Assembly (NCBI GenBank): GCA_003554535.1
Contig: PWGT01000166.1
Span: 1-23,123 of the forward strand
Direction: 5' to 3'
Source: Syntrophomonadaceae bacterium
GTDB taxonomy: Bacteria; Bacillota_D; Dethiobacteria; DTU022; PWGO01
Length of the DNA: 23,123 bases
Below the pieces are notes generated by a model, which ran no database searches, was not told the DNA's origin, and saw only the letters and a program-made list of their open reading frames with translations. Made by a program: the position numbers and the translations under genes. Positions 7,925-13,910 of this stretch are shown here, piece by piece. The first letter of the stretch is position 1; the number at the start of each line of letters is the position of its first letter.

Positions 7925-8536
7925 CTAATCGGCTAGCCAATTAAGACTGTTCCGAAGAATTCTTTTAACTTCCGGATGCTGCCATACGTGAAAACAATGC
8001 CCCAGCGCAAAATAACAAACCCGGCCCTGCCCATAACTTCTAGTCCACAAGACAGGTTCATAATTGGTACCGGTCTGTACCGAATAAATTATTTCGTTGT
8101 TTTGATCATACTCATGCAAATATAATTCATCTTTAATTTCAAAGCCAGAAACTCCGGAAGATATAGGGTGATTATTATCATGAATATCAACCTTTATTTT
8201 CTCCACTTTGCCATGACCTATAAAACGCCCTCCCAGCAAGTCCTGATAAGCAACATTGTCTTTTAGAGAGGCCATGGAAGAATGTAAGGCTAAAACCCCA
8301 CCGCCATTTTTTACATAATCAATTAATGCCTTCAAATTGTCATTTTTCATAGACTTAAGATGATAATACAAGAGCACTGCATCGTAATTATTCCTTTGTA
8401 AATTTTTTAGTTCATTTAAATTAGAAGTGGTAATAAAGTCAAAATTGTCATCAAGGCTCTTCAATAACAACTCTAAACTGTTGCGAGCTAACACTGAAGG
8501 ATGAATTAATCCTTTTGATAAAACTAATATTTTCAT
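7925..8536 (-). CDS. ThuA-like domain protein (trehalose-utilisation family)
   Basis: A 203-residue, single-domain, cytosolic protein with the ThuA (glutamine-amidotransferase-like) fold. Visible family features are the start MKILVLSKG, a YDAVLLYYH strand (residues 55-63), GGGVLALHSSMASL (78-91), LLGGRFIGHGKVE (100-112), NHPIS, DELYLHEY and the C-terminal GRVCYFALGHCFHVWQHP. ThuA proteins act on keto-sugar intermediates together with Gfo/Idh dehydrogenases, and the next gene is such an enzyme. It is the promoter-proximal gene of the thuA-gfo-lacI unit, with an operator-like palindrome about 24 bp upstream of its ATG. RBS AGGTGAG lies 5 nt before the start. Base composition is more AT-rich than in the adjacent adh operon. 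Confidence 0.85.
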   Translation of the reverse strand: MKILVLSKGLIHPSVLARNSLELLLKSLDDNFDFITTSNLNELKNLQRNNYDAVLLYYHLKSMKNDNLKALIDYVKNGGGVLALHSSMASLKDNVAYQDLLGGRFIGHGKVEKIKVDIHDNNHPISSGVSGFEIKDELYLHEYDQNNEIIYSVQTGTNYEPVLWTRSYGQGRVCYFALGHCFHVWQHPEVKRILRNSLNWLAD

Positions 8537-8559
8537 TTAAACTCACCTGCCTGCAAGTA

Positions 8560-8573
8560 TGCAAACGTTTTCA
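8560..8573. promoter_or_regulatory. cre/LacI-family operator (TGCAAACGTTTTCA)
   Basis: A 14-bp near-perfect palindrome with central CG. Each base fits the catabolite-responsive element consensus TGNAANCGNWNNCA and the general LacI/GalR operator pattern; one of seven half-site positions is asymmetric. It lies 23 bp upstream of the thuA-like ATG, within the divergent intergenic region. The operon it precedes encodes its own LacI-family regulator. It is therefore either an autoregulatory operator for that protein or a CcpA site; sequence alone cannot separate these. No second copy was seen in the other intergenic regions of the window. Confidence 0.75.
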
Positions 8574-8639
8574 GAAGAAACTTCTATAGATAAAAAAGTA
8601 ATTCCTGCTTCTTTCTTCATGATTTTGGATTTGTTTTAC

Positions 8640-8700
8640 TAAAAAATTATGGTAATATTGAAACATTAAAAAAAGTAATATTTTTATAATTATTGTAGCA
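8640..8700 (+). promoter_or_regulatory. AT-rich probable promoter region for the GPH transporter operon
   Basis: This is the most AT-rich part of the 276-bp divergent region between the thuA-like gene and the second GPH transporter. It holds a perfect TATAAT at 8685-8690. The nearest TTGAAA (8658-8663) is 21 bp away, which is too far for a standard sigma-A promoter, so the -35 is unassigned. The transcript would have a leader of about 115 nt. Confidence 0.3.
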
Positions 8701-8812
8701 ACAAGGTTGAGCTTCTTAAAACACCACGCTTCCTCTGGGAGTGGACCATCTTTGTTTTGCCGGGCTTTGTTGAGGAGGAATAAGAGTCTCTGGAGTAGGG
8801 AGGGGTAAAGAT

Positions 8813-10219
8813 ATGGCAGATAACAATGTGCAGGCTTTACCAGTGTTAAATCAATGGCTATGGGGTCTGGGCTCACTCGGTTATGCTCTAACGGAAAGGA
8901 TACTTATCACCTATGTTATTTTTTTCTACCTTCCCCCCAAAGAATACCAGATAAATGATCTGGTTACTGATCAGGTTTTTCTGGGTTTTTTTACTATATT
9001 GGGAGTGGGCTTGTTGATGGGCAGGATCGTGGACGGTATTGTCGATCCCATGATAGCCACATTAAGTGATAGGACTAAATCCCGGCTTGGGCGGCGGAAA
9101 CCTTTTATGCTTATTAGCGCACTACCCATCTGTATTACCGCTCTTTTAATTTTCTTTCCTATTTTTCCCGGCGAAACTTCCATGATAAACGGTATTTGGG
9201 CTGTTGGGCTGTGGCTGGTGTTTTATATCTTTTTTACTGCCTATATTACGCCTTATTTTGCCTTGATATCGGAGCTTGGCCATACCAACGATCTAAGGAT
9301 AAATTTTGGGACCATCCATGCACTGTTTGCCATACTTGGCATGGTAATTGTCATGGTTGTTTTTCCGGCGGTTGTATCTGCTTTTCAGGATACCGGCATG
9401 CAAATACGTCCTTCCTACCAATGGACTGTGGGTATTTTTACAACCGTCGCCCTGGTGTCTTTGTACATAGCTTCTTTTTCTTTTAACGAGAAGAAACATT
9501 GTCTTCCGGCTACCACCCCAACTTCTAGTATGTGGGAATCTATGCGCAACGTTTTTTCAATTAAAGCCTTTCGGGTCTTCCTGTTTGGAGAACTATTTAT
9601 GCAGTTTTCCATTTTCATGCTTAATCTGGGTTTGGTATATTACGTAGTGGTTATTTTTCAACAGGAAGAAGGATTTCTGACCGTTCTCGGTGGTGTTACA
9701 GTTGGGGTGGCGCTTATAAGCTTCCCCATAGTTAACAAACTTTCCAAACGGATTGGTAAAAAGAAACCCATACTGTTTGGCGTATTGTGCATGACGGCGG
9801 CCTGTCTTGTAGTTTTTGCCCTGAGTTGGAACATGACCGATTTTTCTTTCTATATAGGAGTAGCCATGTTTGCTTTAGGCGGCCTGACCCTTTCTACTAA
9901 CACTATTTTATGTCTGCCCGTCTATGCGGATCTGGCCAAGGAAGAGTATTTGCGAACTGGGGTTAAAAGAGAAGCTATGTTTTATGCTGCAAGGAATTTA
10001 CCCGTAAAAATAACTATTGCGTTAGCCGGTTTTGTGTTTAACTATCTTATTTCCGCATTTGGCAGAGATGTGGCTGACCCCCTCGGAGTTCAGCTTACCC
10101 TTCTGGTTATGGGAGTATGTGCTCTTTTGGGCTTTTTCTTTTTCGCGGCATACCCGGAAAATAAAATTCAGGCTCAATTAGCACAATATCAGGAAGATGT
10201 ACCCGGCAATGATGTTTAA
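8813..10219 (+). CDS. GPH/MFS-family transporter (second copy)
   Basis: A 468-residue polytopic membrane protein. It shares the GPH-family region with the transporter at the left end: GRIVDGIVDPMIATLSDRTK followed by SRLGRRKPF (residues 70-98). About twelve hydrophobic helices are apparent, with no signal peptide or soluble domain and a short hydrophilic C-terminal tail. Sequence outside the motifs differs clearly from the first transporter, so this is not a recent duplicate. GGGAGGGG lies 7 nt before ATG. It is the first gene of the rightward set and is divergent from thuA-gfo-lacI, with which it shares the regulatory region. It may import a sugar for the left block or the substrate of the amino-acid-type enzymes downstream. 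The substrate is unknown. Confidence 0.87.
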   Translation: MADNNVQALPVLNQWLWGLGSLGYALTERILITYVIFFYLPPKEYQINDLVTDQVFLGFFTILGVGLLMGRIVDGIVDPMIATLSDRTKSRLGRRKPFMLISALPICITALLIFFPIFPGETSMINGIWAVGLWLVFYIFFTAYITPYFALISELGHTNDLRINFGTIHALFAILGMVIVMVVFPAVVSAFQDTGMQIRPSYQWTVGIFTTVALVSLYIASFSFNEKKHCLPATTPTSSMWESMRNVFSIKAFRVFLFGELFMQFSIFMLNLGLVYYVVVIFQQEEGFLTVLGGVTVGVALISFPIVNKLSKRIGKKKPILFGVLCMTAACLVVFALSWNMTDFSFYIGVAMFALGGLTLSTNTILCLPVYADLAKEEYLRTGVKREAMFYAARNLPVKITIALAGFVFNYLISAFGRDVADPLGVQLTLLVMGVCALLGFFFFAAYPENKIQAQLAQYQEDVPGNDV

Positions 10220-10330
10220 ATATTCAATAATTTATTTATGAAGAGTAGGATAAGAGCAGAATTTATAGAATAAATAAATATAATCTCATTTTTATTTAAA
10301 ATATTTCCTTAAAGAGGAGGCGCGGCGGTT

Positions 10331-11299
10331 ATGATCAAAATTGTGTCAATGTCCCCGCTACCAGGAGAATTTATCCAGGGAATGCTAGAAAGCAAAGGTG
10401 TAGAAGGTGTAGAAGTGGTTAACACAAATTTCTGTCCTCCGGAAGAAATTAACAATGCCCTGCGGGAAGCTGAATACATAGTAGCGGATTTTTCTTTCCA
10501 TAATAAGATAGATTCCAAAACCGTAGAATTATTGGAGAATACTCGATTTATCCAGCAACCAAGCGTTGGCTACCAGCATATAGATGTGGAGGCATGTACT
10601 AAAGTCGGGATCAAGGTGGCAAATTGCGCCGGAGCCAATACAGTAGATGTGGCTGAACATACGGTAATGAGTGGTCTTTGTCTTCTAAAAAATATTATGA
10701 TGTCAAATCGGACCACCAGGCAAGGGGAATGGAGACAGATGGAAATCGGTCCGGTGGAGTTAGGCGGCAAGGTCTGGGGAATTATCGGAATGGGACGTAT
10801 CGGGAAGGCGGTTGCCGAAAGGCTTAATCCCTTTAGCGTAGAGTTAGTATATTACAAACCTACCCGCCTCAGTGCCGACGAGGAAAATAAATTAAATGTA
10901 ACTTATCGTCAGTTCTTCGACTTGCTGCGGGAAGCTGATATATTAAGCCTTCACTGCCCTCTTACGCCGGAAACCAAAAATTTAATGGATGCTGATAATA
11001 TAGCCTCAATGAAATCCGGTGCGATGTTAATTAATGTGTCCCGGGGAGAAATCGTGGATGAGCAGGCACTTGCCGATGCTCTCCGGAAAGGCAAACTAGC
11101 CGGGGCAGCAGTAGATGTATTTTCTGATGAGCCTATCACCTCAGATAACCCGCTTTTAAAAGTAGACAGCGATAATCTTATCTTATCACCACATGTGGCC
11201 GGTGTGTCGGAGGAGTCCAAAACGAGGATCATGAACATGAGCATTGATAACCTGGCCAAATTTATCAAAGGGGAAACACCGGATAGCCTTATTAATTAA
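10331..11299 (+). CDS. D-isomer-specific 2-hydroxyacid dehydrogenase
   Basis: A 322-residue NAD(P)-dependent dehydrogenase that interconverts 2-oxo acids and D-2-hydroxy acids. The nucleotide motif is VWGIIGMGRIGKAVAERL (148-165). The catalytic triad is in place: R238 (LINVSRGEIVDEQAL), E267 (VDVFSDEP) and H288 (LILSPHVAG). The end of the second Rossmann strand reads VYYKPTR, with no acidic residue where NAD-specific enzymes have aspartate, so NADP(H) use is possible. GAGGAGG lies 10 nt upstream of ATG. It is 111 bp after the transporter and 42 bp before the dipeptidase. In context it could reduce the 2-oxo acid made by the downstream dehydratase, re-oxidising NAD(P)H during fermentation. 3-Phosphoglycerate dehydrogenase is less likely because no ACT-type C-terminal domain is present. 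Confidence 0.9.
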   Translation: MIKIVSMSPLPGEFIQGMLESKGVEGVEVVNTNFCPPEEINNALREAEYIVADFSFHNKIDSKTVELLENTRFIQQPSVGYQHIDVEACTKVGIKVANCAGANTVDVAEHTVMSGLCLLKNIMMSNRTTRQGEWRQMEIGPVELGGKVWGIIGMGRIGKAVAERLNPFSVELVYYKPTRLSADEENKLNVTYRQFFDLLREADILSLHCPLTPETKNLMDADNIASMKSGAMLINVSRGEIVDEQALADALRKGKLAGAAVDVFSDEPITSDNPLLKVDSDNLILSPHVAGVSEESKTRIMNMSIDNLAKFIKGETPDSLIN

Positions 11300-11341
11300 G
11301 TGAGTATTTAAAAATGTACCAAAATATAGAAGGAGAAGTAC

Positions 11342-12373
11342 ATGACTCCATATAGTCACAATTTTGCAAGTCAACAATTCCATAAACAATGTATAGTTGC
11401 TGACCTGCATGCCGATACCTGGCTCTGGGAAGCGCTGGTAGGTTATAATATCAGAAAACGTCACCGCAAGGTTCTTCCCCGCAACCCATTTTTTAACCAT
11501 TTGGATATTCCCCGGGCTCGAGAAGGTGGTCTGAATATTACCGGGCAGGGAGTGGTTGTAAATACAATATACCGCCGCAATTATTTGCAAAGGGGAAAGA
11601 AAATGACATGGCGCATCTTAAAGGGAATCAAGCGCAATGAAGACGCCCTGGAACTGGTGGTAGATGCCAGCCAAGCCCGCGATGCAGTAAACCGGGATAA
11701 AATTGGCGTGTTTATCGGCCTGGAAGGTGCTCACATATTAGAAGGCAAGCTAGAAGAGGTGGATTATTTTTTTAACCTGGGAGTACGCTATTTTACCTTA
11801 GGCCATTTTAGCGAAAACGAAGCTGTTTATTGTTCAAATGATCCTGTCAATGCAGATAAAAAGCTTAAACCCTTTGGCAGAAAACTGATACAACAGATGG
11901 AAAACTTGGGAATGATCATCGATGTTGCTCATGTGGCTCCCGGTTGCTTAGGAGATATACTGGATATTGTTTCGGAACCGGTAATAGCCAGCCATATAGG
12001 GATGAAAGGTGTTTATAACCACTGGCGCAACCTTGATGACGGACAAGTCAAAGCTATTGCTGATACCGGCGGAGTTATGGGCATTATGTATCAACCACAT
12101 TTTTTAACTAATAAGCCCTGGAGGTGTTCTCTGGATACAGTAATTGCTCATCTGGAGCACTGTCTGGAAGTCGCTGGCGAGGACCATGTAGCCCTGGGCA
12201 GTGATTTCGATGGACTGCTGGTTATAACCCCCAAAGGATTATCAGATGTTTCTTATCTACCCAACCTGACACAGAGATTGCTTGATCGGGGACATGCACG
12301 CAGGGTAGTACAAAAAATTCTCGGAGAAAATTTTTTGAGGGTATTTAACCAGGTTTGCGGTACATCTCAATAA
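11342..12373 (+). CDS. Membrane dipeptidase family (peptidase M19) zinc hydrolase
   Basis: A 343-residue renal-dipeptidase-type amidohydrolase. Metal ligands are recognisable: H23 and D25 in VADLHADT, E128 in GLEGAH, H197 in DVAHVAPG, H218 in ASHIGMKG. RNLDD (229-233) matches the family RN-x-DD segment, and D288 is in GSDFDG. Family members cleave L-X or L-D dipeptides, and some hydrolyse beta-lactam-like amides. There is no signal peptide or GPI-type anchor, so it should be cytosolic and act after uptake. AAGGAG lies 6-7 nt before ATG. It sits between the 2-hydroxyacid dehydrogenase and ridA, suggesting that it frees an amino acid for the downstream dehydratase. The exact substrate is unknown. 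Confidence 0.9.
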   Translation: MTPYSHNFASQQFHKQCIVADLHADTWLWEALVGYNIRKRHRKVLPRNPFFNHLDIPRAREGGLNITGQGVVVNTIYRRNYLQRGKKMTWRILKGIKRNEDALELVVDASQARDAVNRDKIGVFIGLEGAHILEGKLEEVDYFFNLGVRYFTLGHFSENEAVYCSNDPVNADKKLKPFGRKLIQQMENLGMIIDVAHVAPGCLGDILDIVSEPVIASHIGMKGVYNHWRNLDDGQVKAIADTGGVMGIMYQPHFLTNKPWRCSLDTVIAHLEHCLEVAGEDHVALGSDFDGLLVITPKGLSDVSYLPNLTQRLLDRGHARRVVQKILGENFLRVFNQVCGTSQ

Positions 12374-12415
12374 GGATTAAAAATCACAAAGCAAGTTTAT
12401 TTGTCTGTTTAAGAA

Positions 12416-12443
12416 AGTCGTCAATTGGTAGGTTATGACGACT
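12416..12443. promoter_or_regulatory. 8-bp perfect inverted repeat upstream of ridA (possible operator)
   Basis: AGTCGTCA at 12416-12423 and TGACGACT at 12436-12443 are exact reverse complements separated by 12 nt, so half-site centres are 20 bp apart, about two helical turns. The motif lies in the 99-bp gap before ridA and has no following T-run, so an operator is more likely than a terminator. The RNA could also fold as an 8-bp hairpin. The binding protein is unknown. Confidence 0.45.
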
Positions 12444-12472
12444 AATATATTCAAACAAGGAGGTACCTGATT

Positions 12473-12856
12473 ATGGACAAAAAGTGTATTAATGTGGAAG
12501 GAATGGCCAAGGCTGGACCTTATTCGCAAGCAGTGGAGGCAGGAGGATTTGTTTATATATCCGGCGTTGTACCTGCCGACGCTTCTCAGGGATTATTCAT
12601 TACCGATGATATCAAACAGGCCACAGCTTTAGTTCTGGAGAACATTAAAAAAGTTCTGGCCCAAGCCGGAACAGAGCTGGAAAAAGCAGTTAAAGTAAAT
12701 GTTTACCTAAGAGATATGGCTGACTTTACAGACATGAATGAGATATACGAAGAATATTTTCCCGAAGAAAAAGGGCAGCCGGCCCGCACCTGCCTTGCGG
12801 TTAAAGAGCTTCCATTTAACTTTCCTGTGGAAATTGAACTGGTTGCAATTAAGTAA
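12473..12856 (+). CDS. ridA: RidA family reactive enamine/imine deaminase
   Basis: A 127-residue member of the RidA/YjgF/UK114 family, normal length. It hydrolyses 2-aminoacrylate and 2-aminocrotonate, the reactive enamines released by PLP dehydratases, to 2-oxo acids and ammonia. Typical motifs are AGPYSQAV (residues 14-21), YISGVVP and QPARTCLAVKELP. R105 and E120 fall exactly where the active-site arginine and glutamate of characterised RidA lie, so it should be an active RidA and not one of the Rid subgroups lacking the arginine. AAGGAGG lies 9 nt before ATG. It directly precedes a threonine/serine dehydratase (58 bp), the enzyme type whose product it clears, which strongly supports the function. 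Confidence 0.95.
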   Translation: MDKKCINVEGMAKAGPYSQAVEAGGFVYISGVVPADASQGLFITDDIKQATALVLENIKKVLAQAGTELEKAVKVNVYLRDMADFTDMNEIYEEYFPEEKGQPARTCLAVKELPFNFPVEIELVAIK

Positions 12857-12914
12857 ACACATTGTGGTGCAGATTTGCCCTCTATATTTATTGTGGCAAA
12901 AAAGGAGATAGATT

Positions 12915-13874
12915 ATGATTAATTTAAAAGATATTTACCAAGCCCGGGAAAACATTGGTGGAATAATTCACCATACTCCGATGTTTACATCTACTTCCCT
13001 TAACAAGCTTACGGGAATGAAGCATTACTTGAAGGCAGAGAACCTGCAAAAAACCGGTTCTTTCAAGTCCCGGGGGGCAGCCAACAAAGTAAATTCACTG
13101 GATTCCCAAGAGAGCAATGGAGTAATTACCGTTTCCTCTGGCAATCACGGGCAAGCTACCGCTTATGTAGCAGGAGCCTTGGGGATTCCTGCTGTGATCA
13201 TGGTTCCGGAAGAAGTGCCCCGGCCCAAAATTGAAGCTGCCCGTTCCTACGGCGCAGAAGTAATTGTAGAAGGTAGTTTAAACGATCTAGACGAAATTAT
13301 TGGTAGAGCAATTTTTATAGCATCAGAGAGGAATCTTGATATTGTCCATCCCTTTGACGACCCGTTAATAATTTCCGGTCAGGGAACTATGGGCCTTGAA
13401 ATTTTAGAAGATCTGCCGGATATAGATGTAGTAATAGTCCCCGTTGGTGGAGGAGGGCTTATAGCCGGAGTTGCTGCAGCCATTAAATTGAGCCGGCCCG
13501 ATGTTCTGGTGTACGGAGTTGGGCCACACGGTGCCTGCAGTGTAGAACGCTGTTTCGGAGAAAAAGAACCTGTCCAGTTAACCGATATGGCTGAAACTAT
13601 TGCCGATGGAATCCGCACACCTGTATGTGGCCATTTTACTCTGCCTGTAATCAATGAATTTGTGGAGGATGTCATCACAGTTACTGATGAAGAAATAATT
13701 ACTTCCCTGCGCTTGATCTGGGAAAGATGCAAGTTAGTGGTAGAGCCTGCCGGTGCAGTAGCTTTAGCAGCGCTATTGAACGGCAAATTAGATCTTCCTG
13801 TAGATTCCCAAGTGGTTAGCATTCTCAGCGGAGGCAACGTGGATATCTCCAGAGTGAGTAACTTTTTTATATAA
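12915..13874 (+). CDS. PLP-dependent threonine/serine ammonia-lyase (short, no ACT domain)
   Basis: A 319-residue fold-type II PLP enzyme that should deaminate L-threonine or L-serine to 2-oxobutyrate or pyruvate. The PLP lysine is K51 in KTGSFKSRGAA. The glycine-rich phosphate loop is VPVGGGGLIAG, SSGNHGQATAY precedes it, and SILSGGN near the C terminus holds the serine that contacts the PLP ring. It ends directly after the catalytic domain, without the regulatory domain of biosynthetic IlvA. That fits a catabolic TdcB-like enzyme or a serine racemase/dehydratase; these are hard to tell apart by sequence. AAGGAG lies 7 nt before ATG. It is tightly placed after ridA and 36 bp before the acylase gene, as part of an amino-acid degradation set. 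Confidence 0.9.
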   Translation: MINLKDIYQARENIGGIIHHTPMFTSTSLNKLTGMKHYLKAENLQKTGSFKSRGAANKVNSLDSQESNGVITVSSGNHGQATAYVAGALGIPAVIMVPEEVPRPKIEAARSYGAEVIVEGSLNDLDEIIGRAIFIASERNLDIVHPFDDPLIISGQGTMGLEILEDLPDIDVVIVPVGGGGLIAGVAAAIKLSRPDVLVYGVGPHGACSVERCFGEKEPVQLTDMAETIADGIRTPVCGHFTLPVINEFVEDVITVTDEEIITSLRLIWERCKLVVEPAGAVALAALLNGKLDLPVDSQVVSILSGGNVDISRVSNFFI

Positions 13875-13910
13875 ATATATAAAAACTGAAAAGGAGAGCG
13901 GGGATAAAGT

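Noticed and set aside
8724..8744. Leader hairpin (CCAC-TTCC / GGGA-GTGG with a GC bulge) before the second transporter
   Set aside because: The stem is bulged, contains a G-T pair and has a 3-nt loop. It fits no riboswitch consensus that I can recall.
8571..8876. A 101-codon minus-strand open frame across the divergent intergenic region
   Set aside because: It begins inside the GPH transporter gene, overlaps its ribosome binding site, and ends at the operator. The translation is low-complexity and hydrophobic at random; no ribosome binding site was recognised.
10230..10279. 10-bp inverted repeat ATTTATTTAT / ATAAATAAAT after the second transporter
   Set aside because: It is purely A/T and low complexity with a 30-nt loop, and has neither a GC core nor a T-run. 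It is likely to occur by chance in AT-rich DNA.
11186..11590. A 134-codon minus-strand frame across the dehydrogenase/dipeptidase junction
   Set aside because: It overlaps two well-supported genes and their ribosome binding site, and shows no motif.
13379..13837. A 152-codon minus-strand frame opposite the threonine dehydratase
   Set aside because: It is fully antisense to a clearly conserved PLP enzyme, Ser/Thr-rich as expected for a codon shadow, and matches no family.
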